Of a DNA stretch of 35,948 nt, positions 1-8,496 are shown piece by piece. Position numbers and translations under genes: made by a program. The notes beneath the pieces are model-generated. The model was given only the letters and a program-made list of their open reading frames with translations, was not told the DNA's origin and searched no databases. The stretch is from Candidatus Yaniella excrementigallinarum (GTDB lineage Bacteria > Actinomycetota > Actinomycetes > Actinomycetales > Micrococcaceae), in contig DXHA01000046.1 of the NCBI GenBank assembly GCA_019113675.1, forward strand, positions 1-35,948, written 5' to 3'. Numbering within the stretch: the first letter of the stretch is position 1; every line of letters begins with the position of its first letter.

Positions 1-1225
1 CACCGGTATCACGTTCGACGGCTGTAATGACGTCCAAGGTCTGATAGGCCGTTGCATCGAGACTGGCACGGGCAATATGTCCGGCAGTGGCGTAATTGGT
101 CAAACCGATGATAGTGCCTGAAGCATCTGGCCTCCACCAGGGCGCAAACAACCCAGAAAATGCTGGGACGAAATATACTCCGCCATGATCGGTCACACTA
201 TTGGCCAAAGCCTCCACGTCTTCGGAGGTTTTAATGATACCTAATTGGTCGCGCAACCATTGAACCACTGAACCGGCCTGGGCGATGGAGCCTTCCAATG
301 CATAGACGGGAGACTGTCCAGACAGCTGGTAGGCCACAGTTGTTAGCAAGCCGCTAGTAGAAAAAACAGGCTGTTTACCGGTGTTATACAGCAGAAAGCA
401 CCCGGTCCCGTATGTATTTTTGGCTTCTCCAGCATCAAAAATTGTTTGACCAAAGCTGGCTGCTTGCTGATCACCAAGCACACCGGTGATTGGTAGCCCG
501 CCGATAGCAAGCCCTGGCATTACGGTGCCGTAGTGGTGTACGGATGGGTATATCTGAGGCAGGGCAGATTCAAGCACCCTGGTCTCAATGCCAAATATCT
601 CACCTAAGGCATAATCCCATTGGCCCGTATCGATATTCATCAGCGAAGTGCGCGAGGCGTTTGTAATATCAGTGGCATGCACGGCTCCACCGGTGAGGTT
701 CCACAGGATCCAGGAGTCGATAGTGCCAAGCCGCAACCGGCCTTGGGTGGCGAGTCGGGCGACGTCGTCATTATTTTCCAACAACCAGGCAATCTTCGGT
801 GCAGAAAAATAGGCTGATAGGTTCAGTCCTGTGGTCGCTTGAACCGTTGCATTGTAGTCATTGGTTAGTAGATGCTCAATGACGCTATGGGTGCGTGCGT
901 CTTGCCATACGATAGCCCGATGCACCGGCAAGGATGTGTGCGCGTCCCAGGCCACAATAGTTTCACGCTGATTCGTGATGCCGATGGTGGCAATATCATT
1001 GGCTGTCAGTTGGGCACGGGCCAAGGCCAAGGCGGCCAGCTCACGAATATTGGCCCAGATTTCGCTTGCGTCATGTTCAACCCAGCCCGGTTGGGGAAAG
1101 TATTGTTGGTGTTCCCGTCCAACGACCGTGACGGTATTGCCTTGAGTGTCTAGCAGGGCCACACGTGTTGATGTTGTGCCCAAGTCCAGCGACATGATAA
1201 TACGGGCAGTGGAGTTGACAACCAT
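1..1225 (-). CDS. glpK: Glycerol kinase, C-terminus cut off by the window edge
   Basis: ATP-dependent phosphorylation of glycerol to sn-glycerol 3-phosphate in the cytoplasm (FGGY carbohydrate kinase family). About 408 N-terminal residues are visible and the frame is open to the window edge, about 80% of a usual ~500-residue enzyme. Visible family motifs are the N-terminal phosphate loop LDLGTTSTR, the ITNQRET segment, YFSAPKIAWLL, GVLGDQQAA with the catalytic Asp of this family, NTYGTGCF and the AFSGLFAPWW substrate-site segment. The ATG at 1223-1225 is chosen because the kinase fold begins about ten residues later; a second ATG lies at 1195. It is divergent from the hydrolase gene, with 78 bases between the two starts. 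No transporter or GlpF gene is visible nearby, so the uptake route is unknown. Start is moderately certain, family is certain. Confidence 0.93.
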   Translation of the reverse strand, partial: MVVNSTARIIMSLDLGTTSTRVALLDTQGNTVTVVGREHQQYFPQPGWVEHDASEIWANIRELAALALARAQLTANDIATIGITNQRETIVAWDAHTSLPVHRAIVWQDARTHSVIEHLLTNDYNATVQATTGLNLSAYFSAPKIAWLLENNDDVARLATQGRLRLGTIDSWILWNLTGGAVHATDITNASRTSLMNIDTGQWDYALGEIFGIETRVLESALPQIYPSVHHYGTVMPGLAIGGLPITGVLGDQQAASFGQTIFDAGEAKNTYGTGCFLLYNTGKQPVFSTSGLLTTVAYQLSGQSPVYALEGSIAQAGSVVQWLRDQLGIIKTSEDVEALANSVTDHGGVYFVPAFSGLFAPWWRPDASGTIIGLTNYATAGHIARASLDATAYQTLDVITAVERDTG

Positions 1226-1290
1226 AGGCGCTACTTAACCATAACCTGTAGCTTCGGTCACTCGGCCGCCCGGAGGTGACCGGGATTTTA

Positions 1291-1296
1291 TAGACT
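1291..1296 (+). promoter_or_regulatory. Putative -10 element of the hydrolase gene (leaderless start)
   Basis: TAGACT fits the actinobacterial TANNNT -10 pattern and ends 7 bases before the ATG at 1304, so transcription would begin at or next to the start codon. No convincing -35 is seen. Just upstream, 1269-1284 is a small inverted repeat (CCCGG, 6-base loop, CCGGG) in the glpK-hydrolase divergent region that could be an operator or chance. Confidence 0.4.
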
Positions 1297-1303
1297 GGTG
1301 GGC

Positions 1304-2257
1304 ATGATCAATGGCTTTTCAGCGCGGTTGCGCCCGCAATATTTAGTTCGTGACCGGGCCGTTCTAACGGGCAATACACAGCGAATCCCCGAGCGATTCG
1401 GCGTTGACGTCGTCGATCCGGTTAGCGGTCGACCATTTCAGGTCACGGTATTTCGCTACCGTGCTGGCCCAGGAGCCCGACAAGTCTTGGCCGTTCATGG
1501 CTTCCGCGGCGACCATCATGGTCTGGAACTGTTAGTTGATGGACTTGCAGGAGTGGAGGTATGGGTACCGAATTTGCCCGGTTTTGGGAATTCTCCGGCC
1601 ATGCCAGATGCCGAACATACCGTAGAACACTTCAGCCATGTAGTGAATCAGATTGCCCAGCTTTTGCAGGCTCCAACACTACTGGGACATTCTTTCGGCT
1701 CTGTCATTGCCGCTCATGCCGTGGCGCAACGTTCGGTCCGCTACCGCCAACTCGTGTTGCTCAATCCCATTGTTAAATCAGCGCTGGCAGCTCAGACGCC
1801 TATCGACCGGGCAGCGACGATACTAACCGATGGGTTTTACCGCTTATGTGCTGCACTGCCGTTAGGTTGGGGACGCAGATTATTGGCAAACCGGGTTATT
1901 ATTTGGGCCACCGGTGCCTTTATGACCAAAACAGACGACCCTAGGGTGCTGGCCTACACCCATGATCAACACCAGGCGTATTTCTCCTCTTTCGATTCAC
2001 CTGAAGCCCTGTTCGAAGCCTATAGGTCATCTATCGAAGGCACGGTTAGTGATGTTGCTGATGCCTTAACCCTGCCGACAACTCTCATCGGTGGGGCCCA
2101 AGATGAGTTGTGTCCACCAGAAGATCTCGATGCGTTAGCTCAAATGCTTACAGCAGTAAATCCCGACGTCGAATCGTATGTGTTGCAACGAACTGGACAT
2201 TTATTGCATTACGAGCGCTCGGCTGCGGCTGCCGCATTGATCAGCTGGAGGCTTTAG
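1304..2257 (+). CDS. Alpha/beta hydrolase
   Basis: Cytoplasmic alpha/beta-hydrolase-fold protein of about 317 residues; substrate unknown. Seen in the sequence: the HGF oxyanion-type motif near residue 65, the nucleophile elbow GHSFGS near residue 130, a likely acid in GAQDELCPP near 267, and the catalytic His in GHLLHYE near 299, so the triad looks complete. A cap region rich in Tyr, Phe and Trp lies between residues 165 and 245. An in-frame GTG at 1298 would add two residues; ATG 1304 is preferred because a TAGACT -10 sequence lies 7 bases before it and the GGAGG at 1272-1276 is too far upstream to be its ribosome binding site. Its TAG stop overlaps the stop of the convergent priA gene. No signal peptide is visible. 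Confidence 0.85.
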   Translation: MINGFSARLRPQYLVRDRAVLTGNTQRIPERFGVDVVDPVSGRPFQVTVFRYRAGPGARQVLAVHGFRGDHHGLELLVDGLAGVEVWVPNLPGFGNSPAMPDAEHTVEHFSHVVNQIAQLLQAPTLLGHSFGSVIAAHAVAQRSVRYRQLVLLNPIVKSALAAQTPIDRAATILTDGFYRLCAALPLGWGRRLLANRVIIWATGAFMTKTDDPRVLAYTHDQHQAYFSSFDSPEALFEAYRSSIEGTVSDVADALTLPTTLIGGAQDELCPPEDLDALAQMLTAVNPDVESYVLQRTGHLLHYERSAAAAALISWRL

Positions 2258-4338
2258 AGCACATCAGTAGGGTCAATTCTCAGACGTATACCAACTGAGT
2301 CACCGCGGGCCGACAATTGGGCACGAGTGGTCTTTAACGTTGCTACCACGTCTGTGGCCACATGATCTGGGAAAAATAGTAGCGCACGATGCGACTGTTC
2401 ATCGACGGCGACAGGACCAATCCACGGCGATTCGGCAGCATGATAAGGCAACGCTGCATTACGGATCATGCGTTGGACTTCGGTTAATGGGCCCAAAAGT
2501 TCAGCAACGCGCACGGCAGGAGGTAAACCTAATTGCTGGCGTTGAGTGAGCTGGCGGTTTGCCCAAGCAATGGGATTCATTTGGACCAGGGAAGCCACTG
2601 CGTCGTCATATTCTGCGGTGACTACCACGACTCCCCCATCGGTGGCAGCTCTGACCAGGGTGGCAGCGCGCATCCAGTGACCTAGCACTGTTTCTGGCAC
2701 ATTGAGGCCTTCACGTTGAAGTTGTGCATCACCATCAAGCAATAACGCGGCAGCGTAACCTTTGGGGGCAACAGGTTCGGCCCCAGGTGTGGCTATGACT
2801 AACGCAGGACGATCCTCCACTTTGACTAACAGGTGATCGGCTGACGATGACAGGACTGGAGTCATTGGAAAAGCACGACCAAGTTCATCTGCGGTGCGAT
2901 GTATCCCTCTTGCACCGGCACGTAGCTGATTCGAACCACAGTGCGGACATCTAAAGTGTCGTTCTTTAATACCGCACCATCGACAGGTGGCTTCGTGTCG
3001 TTGGACTGCTATCCGGTCGCTATAACTGAGTGGTCCGGCGCAGTGACGGCAGCGGGCCGATTCTTGGCAGCGAGCACAGAATAATCCAGGGATAAATCCG
3101 GCGCGTGCAACCTGCACCAGCACCGGTCCAGGATGTCCATGTTTACCGTCCAGGGCTTCACGTGCCGTTTGGTGGGCAAGGTGTGGAATGCGGGCAATTT
3201 GTGCCAGTGGGTCGCGTTCTGCATGAAAAGAATCGGCTGTCGCTACGACGCGTGGGGCAAGCTTATGACGTATATTTCGGTCTACACCGATTTGGCTCAG
3301 ATGACCACTGGCGACGAGCTGTTGAATTTCAATCGACCGCGAGGTGGAGGCCAAAACGAGCCGAGCACGATGTTGTGTGGCGCGAAGCTGGGCCACGGTG
3401 TGGACATGAAAATATGGGTTACGCGGCTCGATCAAGTGGTCACTGGTGGGATCCCAAACAATGATCGTGTCAAGGTGTTCTAGTGGGGCCCAGATGGCTG
3501 AACGGGTTCCAATTACGATACGGTGCTGACCCGTGAGGATAGCCAGAAACGCACGGTACCGGGCAGTATTGCCTTGTTCTCCGCTGAGTATGGCAAAACT
3601 ACGTTTGCCTACCCGATTTTCGAGCTGCCGTTGTAATCGGGATAGGTGTTTGTGGTCTGGCACTACGATCAAGGTAGTTTGTTGATCCGCTGCCAGGCGT
3701 TGTGCTGCATCAGCCAGCACATCCATTGCTTCCCAGCTGCCGTGAGCTGAGGGCAGGGTCAAAGCATAGTGTTCGTTATGGCCAGAAGTAAATAAGTGTT
3801 GTGCACCGTCAATTAGTTCCCATCGGAACTGCGGCGCCGCATTATCGGATACAGGTTCGGCAACGGGTGGGTCGATGGTGGGCGGTTCGGGAATATTGTG
3901 CTCTTGTACCTGCTGGGCGATTTCCTGTTCGACCCCTGCGACCCGTCGAGGTATGGCGGCTCGCAGTACATCGGAAGTAATGGATGCATAGTGTTGTGCA
4001 ACGGTTTCAGCCAGCGTCAATACACGTGGTTCCAGTACCGGCATTGCAGACACCACCTTGCTGATACTCGTTAGCCGAGCAGTGGTGTCCACGGTATTGG
4101 TGCGTTGGATCAACCAGCCAAATAATTGCTGGTGGCCGAAGCGTACTTTGACCCGCACTCCGGGCTGTGCAGCCGTATCAAGATTTTTGGGGATCAGGTA
4201 GTCGAAGTGGCGATCCAGATGTGGCACCGGCGATTCTAGGAGAATTTTTGCTACCGGTTTGTCCGGCCATCCATCGGGTGCAGGTGGTAACTTGGCACGC
4301 GATGCGGGAAGGTCGAAGAGCGCATCTGTTTCGGGCAC
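2254..4338 (-). CDS. priA: Primosomal protein N' (PriA) without ATPase motifs
   Basis: PriA-family protein of 694 residues that in other bacteria restarts stalled replication forks. The N-terminal DNA-binding domain (about residues 28-130) is followed by a degenerate helicase domain. Where a normal PriA has a Walker A motif (GVTGSGKT type) this one reads PSAHGSWEAM at 196-205, and the DEAH box position reads WDPTSDH at 295-301, so ATP hydrolysis is not expected. The zinc-binding cysteine pairs are intact: Cys 421, 424, 430, 433, 452, 455, 464 and 467. Loss of the ATPase motifs is a known trait of actinobacterial PriA, so this is not a mutation of this strain. It starts with GTG one base after the metK stop, last gene of the long minus-strand cluster. 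Confidence 0.9.
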   Translation of the reverse strand: MPETDALFDLPASRAKLPPAPDGWPDKPVAKILLESPVPHLDRHFDYLIPKNLDTAAQPGVRVKVRFGHQQLFGWLIQRTNTVDTTARLTSISKVVSAMPVLEPRVLTLAETVAQHYASITSDVLRAAIPRRVAGVEQEIAQQVQEHNIPEPPTIDPPVAEPVSDNAAPQFRWELIDGAQHLFTSGHNEHYALTLPSAHGSWEAMDVLADAAQRLAADQQTTLIVVPDHKHLSRLQRQLENRVGKRSFAILSGEQGNTARYRAFLAILTGQHRIVIGTRSAIWAPLEHLDTIIVWDPTSDHLIEPRNPYFHVHTVAQLRATQHRARLVLASTSRSIEIQQLVASGHLSQIGVDRNIRHKLAPRVVATADSFHAERDPLAQIARIPHLAHQTAREALDGKHGHPGPVLVQVARAGFIPGLFCARCQESARCRHCAGPLSYSDRIAVQRHEATCRWCGIKERHFRCPHCGSNQLRAGARGIHRTADELGRAFPMTPVLSSSADHLLVKVEDRPALVIATPGAEPVAPKGYAAALLLDGDAQLQREGLNVPETVLGHWMRAATLVRAATDGGVVVVTAEYDDAVASLVQMNPIAWANRQLTQRQQLGLPPAVRVAELLGPLTEVQRMIRNAALPYHAAESPWIGPVAVDEQSHRALLFFPDHVATDVVATLKTTRAQLSARGDSVGIRLRIDPTDVL

Positions 4339-4339
4339 G

Positions 4340-5629
4340 TCACCAGCCTACCGCGGCGCGCAGTTGATCTACCTTATCGGTACGTTCCCAGGTGAAATCT
4401 GGGAGCTCCCGCCCAAAGTGGCCGTTGGCGGCGGTTGCTTGATAGATAGGACGTAGGAGTTGTAGGTTACGTACTATAGCTGCCGGCCGCAGATCGAATA
4501 CGTCATTGATGGCCGCAATAATTTTTTGGTGACTGGTTTTTTCGGTTCCAAAGGTGTCCACGTAGAGACCTACTGGACGGGCCTTGCCGATGGCATAGGC
4601 CACTTGTACTTCAGCACGATCTGCCAGGCCAGCGGCCACAAGGTTTTTAGCAACCCAACGCGTTGCGTAGGCCGCAGAACGATCAACTTTGGAGGGGTCT
4701 TTTCCGGAAAACGCGCCGCCACCGTGTCGGGCCATACCACCATAAGTGTCAACGATAATTTTACGGCCGGTTAAACCGGCATCACCGACTGGCCCACCAA
4801 TTACAAATGGTCCAGACGGATTAATAATAATGTCTGCTGCAGAGTAGTCCAGTCCGAAGTTTTTCAGTACCGGAATAATCACGTGTTCAGTGAGGTCGTC
4901 TTGCAGCTGAGACTGTGTGACATCGGATAGGTGCTGTGTGGACACCACAACCGTTTCGACACTTTGAGGTACATGATGCTCGTCATAACCGATGGTCACC
5001 TGGGTTTTACCATCGGGTAACAAATACGGCATCGGGGTATTGGGCTGCTGGCGCACCGAGGTTAGACGTTCCGATAAGCGGTGGGCCAAATAAATTGGTG
5101 CAGGCATTAGTGCCGGAGTTTCATTGGATGCATAACCGAACATTAGTCCTTGGTCACCGGCGCCTTGTTTGTCGATTTCATCAACTGAACCATCACGAGC
5201 TTCAAGGGAAGTTGAGATTCCAACATGAATATCTGAGGACTGCTGACCAATTGAAACATTGACCCCGCAGGTTGCACCATCAAAACCATTTGCCGACGAA
5301 TTGTATCCGATGTCTAAGATGGTTTGGCGTACGATCTCTGGGATCTCCACGTATGCCGAGGTAGTTACTTCGCCGGCTACCTGTACCAACCCTGTGGTAA
5401 CCAGAGTTTCGACGGCGACCTTAGCGTTGGAGTCCTTGGCGATGATGGCATCAAGTACCGCATCAGATATTTGGTCGCATATTTTATCTGGGTGGCCCGA
5501 GGTCACTGATTCCGAAGTGAACAGACGAAGCTGACCGTCACCGATCCCAGCATATGGCTCGTACATAGCAGAAGTGTTTTTAGCAGTCACGTCAGTAGAG
5601 TTTACCTGTTCGACTACCCTTGGGCCCAC
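4340..5629 (-). CDS. metK: S-adenosylmethionine synthetase
   Basis: Makes S-adenosylmethionine from methionine and ATP in the cytoplasm. The product is up to 429 residues. Visible signatures are [19 protein letters not shown] (ATP and metal binding), [24 protein letters not shown] and the [16 protein letters not shown] phosphate loop, all intact. The start is uncertain: GTG at 5629 gives the longest protein and lies 22 bases after the coaBC stop, but none of the candidates (GTG 5629, GTG 5590, ATG 5566) has a clear ribosome binding site, and the family's conserved region begins about residue 32 of the longest form (QLRLFTSES). It is cotranscribed with coaBC upstream and priA downstream by spacing. 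No SAM riboswitch can be seen in the 22-base gap. Confidence 0.96.
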   Translation of the reverse strand: MGPRVVEQVNSTDVTAKNTSAMYEPYAGIGDGQLRLFTSESVTSGHPDKICDQISDAVLDAIIAKDSNAKVAVETLVTTGLVQVAGEVTTSAYVEIPEIVRQTILDIGYNSSANGFDGATCGVNVSIGQQSSDIHVGISTSLEARDGSVDEIDKQGAGDQGLMFGYASNETPALMPAPIYLAHRLSERLTSVRQQPNTPMPYLLPDGKTQVTIGYDEHHVPQSVETVVVSTQHLSDVTQSQLQDDLTEHVIIPVLKNFGLDYSAADIIINPSGPFVIGGPVGDAGLTGRKIIVDTYGGMARHGGGAFSGKDPSKVDRSAAYATRWVAKNLVAAGLADRAEVQVAYAIGKARPVGLYVDTFGTEKTSHQKIIAAINDVFDLRPAAIVRNLQLLRPIYQATAANGHFGRELPDFTWERTDKVDQLRAAVGW

Positions 5630-5651
5630 CTTGGTACACGGATCGTAAACT

Positions 5652-6872
5652 TCAGTTCAATGCGTCAGCCAGTTCTTGGATGATGGACGCCGCCACCACG
5701 TCTTTGGTGCCTTGGACGGTTAGATCGTCGCGACCGTCAGCAAACACTATGGTCACGTCGTTTTCGTCTTGCCCAAATACTTTATCGGCGCCAACTTCAT
5801 TGACGACCAGCATTTCGCAACCCTTACGTTGCAGCTTGGCACGACCGTATTCCAGTGGCGTGGTATTAGCGTCTCCAGTTTCTGCAGCAAAACCGATGAC
5901 GTATCCGGGTAAGTCTTGGCCAGCGGCGCGCTGTTGTATCACAGTGTGCAAGACGTCTTCTGTCTGTTCCAAGATGATTGTTGGCGCAGAATGTTCATCG
6001 TCTTTTTTAATTTTTTGATCGGTGGCCGTAGCTGGACGGAAGTCGGCAACAGCAGCTGCCATAATTAAGGCGTCTTTTTCACGGGAATATTCTAATACTG
6101 CGCCTAATAGATCCCGCGTCGATTCAATGGGCACCACCGTGATGTGGTCATGTTGTGGTGCAGCAACTTCCATGGAACCGGTAATAAGCGTTACCTGTGC
6201 ACCAGCTCGTGCAGCTGCCTGAGCCAAAGCCACACCTTGTTTGCCAGAAGACCGATTACCTAAAAATCGGACTGGATCAAGAGCCTCACGGGTTCCACCG
6301 GCACTCACGACAACATGTTTGTCTCGCAGCAAGCTACCGTGGTGGGCTTGGTGAATAATGTCCTTGGTCTGTTGCCAAATATCTTCCGGGTCGGGCAGTC
6401 GACCTTTACCGGTGTCAATACCCGTCAGCCTACCCACAGCTGGTTCGATGATATGGACTCCGCGGGATCGAAGTGTCACCACATTGGCCTGCGTTGCCGC
6501 GTTCTGCCACATTTCAGTGTGCATTGCTGGAGCCATGACGACCGGGACTGTGGCGGTGAGCAGAATGTTACCGATCAAATCTTCGGCCAGACCGTTCGCA
6601 GCTTTGGCAAGAGCATTGGCAGTTGCCGGAGCTATTAGGACCAAATCAGCTTTGCGTCCCTGTAACACGTGGTTGACTTCATCAACCGCTTCAAAAGTGT
6701 CAGTGTAAACAGGCTGACCTGAAAGCGCTTCCCAAGTGGCTTTACCAACGAAATTTAGTGCCGATTCGGTGGGGACTACGTGGACTTCATGTCCTTCTTC
6801 GGTCATCAGTCGTAGCAGTAAGGCAGCCTTATAGGCAGCAATACCACCGGTAACACCTAATACGATCCGCAT
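5652..6872 (-). CDS. coaBC: Bifunctional phosphopantothenoylcysteine decarboxylase / phosphopantothenate-cysteine ligase
   Basis: Carries out two steps of coenzyme A synthesis: ligation of cysteine to 4'-phosphopantothenate (CoaB) and FMN-dependent decarboxylation of the product (CoaC). The 406 residues hold the CoaC domain at about 1-180 ([11 protein letters not shown], catalytic His 68 in VNHV, the PAMHTEMW motif at 115-122) and the CoaB domain at about 185-406 ([22 protein letters not shown] nucleotide-binding stretch, AAAVADF). The region that carries a Cys in the E. coli enzyme reads TGIDTGKGR, which I believe is normal for actinobacteria. ATG start, 20 bases downstream of rpoZ, in the gmk-rpoZ-coaBC-metK-priA cluster. 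Confidence 0.95.
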   Translation of the reverse strand: MRIVLGVTGGIAAYKAALLLRLMTEEGHEVHVVPTESALNFVGKATWEALSGQPVYTDTFEAVDEVNHVLQGRKADLVLIAPATANALAKAANGLAEDLIGNILLTATVPVVMAPAMHTEMWQNAATQANVVTLRSRGVHIIEPAVGRLTGIDTGKGRLPDPEDIWQQTKDIIHQAHHGSLLRDKHVVVSAGGTREALDPVRFLGNRSSGKQGVALAQAAARAGAQVTLITGSMEVAAPQHDHITVVPIESTRDLLGAVLEYSREKDALIMAAAVADFRPATATDQKIKKDDEHSAPTIILEQTEDVLHTVIQQRAAGQDLPGYVIGFAAETGDANTTPLEYGRAKLQRKGCEMLVVNEVGADKVFGQDENDVTIVFADGRDDLTVQGTKDVVAASIIQELADALN

Positions 6873-6892
6873 GAGGTCCCCTGTACTACAGC

Positions 6893-7267
6893 TTATTCGT
6901 CGGTTGATTCTGCAGTGGTATCTTCTGGCAACGCAAACGGGTCGTCATCATTGGCCGGCAGCTCGAAGGTTGGGAAATCTTCATCAAGTTCCTCGGCAGC
7001 TGCTGCCTGGACTTCTTCCACCGGCTTCATTTCCAGCAGACCGGCGTCAACTTCGCGCATCGCAATCGACAGTGGCTTTTCATTCAGCTCGGTATCCACC
7101 AGCGGTCCGACGTATTCGAAAAGCCCTTCGTGAAGCTGTGAGTAGTAAGCATTAATCTGCCGTGCACGCTGTGCGGCAAACAATACAAGTGCGTATTTAG
7201 AGTCAACCTTTTCCAACATTTCGTCTAGTGGTGGGTTGACGATGCCTTCGGTGTGTTGTTCAGTCAC
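6893..7267 (-). CDS. rpoZ: RNA polymerase omega subunit
   Basis: Small subunit of RNA polymerase that helps fold and hold the beta' subunit. The 124-residue product has the conserved core at about residues 9-90 ([41 protein letters not shown]), followed by an acidic tail typical of actinobacterial omega proteins. The GTG start at 7265-7267 is supported by GGAGAATCA directly before it. It lies between gmk and coaBC. The 63-base gap to gmk contains a GC-rich hairpin and a possible -10 sequence TACAAT at 7317-7322 (reading minus), so an internal promoter is possible. Confidence 0.94.
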   Translation of the reverse strand: MTEQHTEGIVNPPLDEMLEKVDSKYALVLFAAQRARQINAYYSQLHEGLFEYVGPLVDTELNEKPLSIAMREVDAGLLEMKPVEEVQAAAAEELDEDFPTFELPANDDDPFALPEDTTAESTDE

Positions 7268-7283
7268 TGATTCTCCAATAGTT

Positions 7284-7302
7284 TCCCCGGAGCGACCGGG
7301 GA
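7284..7302. other. GC-rich hairpin in the rpoZ leader
   Basis: Perfect inverted repeat TCCCCGG / CCGGGGA with a 5-base loop (7 bp stem), between gmk and rpoZ. On the minus strand it is not followed by a T run, so it is not a classic terminator. It lies 16 bases before the rpoZ start and could be an RNA-stability or processing element. Confidence 0.5.
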
Positions 7303-7330
7303 TCGTGGATGTATTTATTGTATGCCCTAG

Positions 7331-7963
7331 CTAGCGTTGGGCGGATAACTGCATGACTTCCACTAGCCTAGCGGAAGCCTCTTCAACTGTATCGTTGACT
7401 ATTACAGCATCAAATTCTGGTTCTGCAGCAAGTTCTAGTCTAGCCGTTTCCAACCGGCGTTGCTGTTCGTGCTGTGTTTCGGTGCCACGACCAATGAGCC
7501 TACGAACTAGTTCCTCCCAACTGGGGGGAGCTAGAAACACAAACGTTGCTTCTGGCATAGTTTGCCGGACTTGTCTGGCACCTTGCAAATCGATTTCTAA
7601 CAGTACATGCCTACCAGCCGCAAGCGCGTCTTCAACGGTGTCCCGCCGAGTCCCGTATTTGTTCAGACCGTGCACCTCAGCCCATTCCAGCATCTTGTTC
7701 TGAGAAATTAATTGGCAAAACTCTTCATGGCTAATAAAGGAGTAATGTGTACCATCGACTTCACCCGGACGCGGATTGCGTGTCGTTGCAGAAACCGAGA
7801 CCCATACTTGAGGAAAATGCTCACGAATATACTGGCTCACAGTGCCTTTACCGACTGCGGTGGGGCCAGCTAACACTGTCACTGCGGGTCTATTGCCAGC
7901 ATGCTCAGGACGTAGGGTCAATTCTCGTGGTCCGGGAATGACCGGTGGCGTCTGATCTGGCAA
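7331..7963 (-). CDS. gmk: Guanylate kinase
   Basis: Phosphorylates GMP to GDP using ATP. The 210-residue product has the P-loop GPTAVGKG at residues 33-40, the SATTRNPRPGEVDGTHY GMP-binding segment and the ARLELAAEPEFDAVIVND C-terminal helix. The first ~25 residues form a non-conserved Pro-rich extension. The start codon is TTG at 7961-7963; this is supported by GAGGAG four bases upstream (minus strand) and by the lack of an in-frame ATG before the P-loop. It sits between mihF and rpoZ, the usual actinobacterial arrangement. The 108 bases upstream to mihF hold no clear terminator. Confidence 0.95.
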   Translation of the reverse strand: MPDQTPPVIPGPRELTLRPEHAGNRPAVTVLAGPTAVGKGTVSQYIREHFPQVWVSVSATTRNPRPGEVDGTHYSFISHEEFCQLISQNKMLEWAEVHGLNKYGTRRDTVEDALAAGRHVLLEIDLQGARQVRQTMPEATFVFLAPPSWEELVRRLIGRGTETQHEQQRRLETARLELAAEPEFDAVIVNDTVEEASARLVEVMQLSAQR

Positions 7964-8071
7964 GATGCTCCTCGGCTAGCTGGTTACGGACGGCTGTAAT
8001 CACCCGATACATAGGTTACCCTAAATGGTAATCGATCACGGTCTCATCCACAGCATTCTTGCGTGTTTTTT

Positions 8072-8386
8072 CTATCGGCCGAGGAAATCAATCAATGCAG
8101 AACGCTGTCGGTGTCCTAGACCTCGAAGCCTACGGTTAGGTGAGATGTCGCACTGCTCCATGATATTTTGCGCTCGGATTTCTCCAATTCCTTTGAGCGC
8201 CGTCAGCAGATCAAGAGTACGCATCCGTGCAACAGCTTCATCGGCATCAGCGTGTTCGAAAACTTGTGCCAAAGTTAATGTGCCATCAGCAAATTCAGTC
8301 TTAGTCTTGGCTCGTGCGGTCCGGGCGTCAAGTGCTTTTTGCCGGGCAGCTTGTCGTTCGGCGGGTGTTAGATCTTTTAGGACCAT
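8072..8386 (-). CDS. mihF: Mycobacterial-type integration host factor (mIHF)
   Basis: Nucleoid-associated DNA-binding protein of 104 residues, the actinobacterial mIHF family, unrelated in fold to E. coli IHF. It shows the basic N-terminal helix (ERQAARQKALDARTARAK) and the conserved C-terminal helix-turn-helix-like segment LLTALKGIGEIRAQNIMEQ followed by RRLRGLGHRQRSALIDFL, which binds the DNA backbone. ATG start with GAAAGG 9 bases upstream. It lies after pyrF and before gmk, the conserved position of this gene. The 110-base gap after pyrF contains two hairpins, so it may have its own promoter. Confidence 0.93.
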   Translation of the reverse strand: MVLKDLTPAERQAARQKALDARTARAKTKTEFADGTLTLAQVFEHADADEAVARMRTLDLLTALKGIGEIRAQNIMEQCDISPNRRLRGLGHRQRSALIDFLGR

Positions 8387-8408
8387 TAATATTGCCTTTC
8401 GTGCCCAA

Positions 8409-8457
8409 CCCTACCTACAACTGGTAGGGACAGTCACACCTTGAAAGGTGAGTGACT
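8409..8457 (-). terminator. Two tandem hairpins between pyrF and mihF, possible pyr operon end
   Basis: In the RNA read from the minus strand, pyrF is followed by a hairpin at 8457-8432 (AGTCAC plus ACCTT pairing with AAGGT plus GTGACT, 11 bp with a 2-base bulge) and then one at 8429-8409 (CCCTACC / GGTAGGG, 7 bp, 7-base loop). Neither is followed by a T run, so intrinsic termination is unproven; they may mark the end of the pyr operon, protect the 3' end, or act as attenuator before mihF. Confidence 0.4.
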
Positions 8458-8496
8458 ACTCCGTGTATTGACCTATATTCCCTAGTGAACAGTAGT

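Noticed and set aside
1215-1220. TTGACA as a -35 box for the hydrolase
   Set aside because: It lies in the first codons of glpK and no -10 at a 16-18 base spacing follows.
3105-3483. Plus-strand ORFs opposite priA and many others opposite carB, pyrB, alaS and similar genes
   Set aside because: They lie inside well-recognised genes on the other strand, have no family motifs and no ribosome binding sites, and are antisense shadows.
2254-4338. PriA missing Walker A and DEAH motifs, as a possible degraded gene
   Set aside because: This is the known state of actinobacterial PriA; length and zinc cysteines are intact, so the gene is not a pseudogene.
5652-6872. CoaC domain lacks the Cys found in the E. 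coli enzyme (TGIDTGKGR)
   Set aside because: From memory the same Gly-type segment is normal in actinobacterial CoaBC, so it is not a loss specific to this genome.
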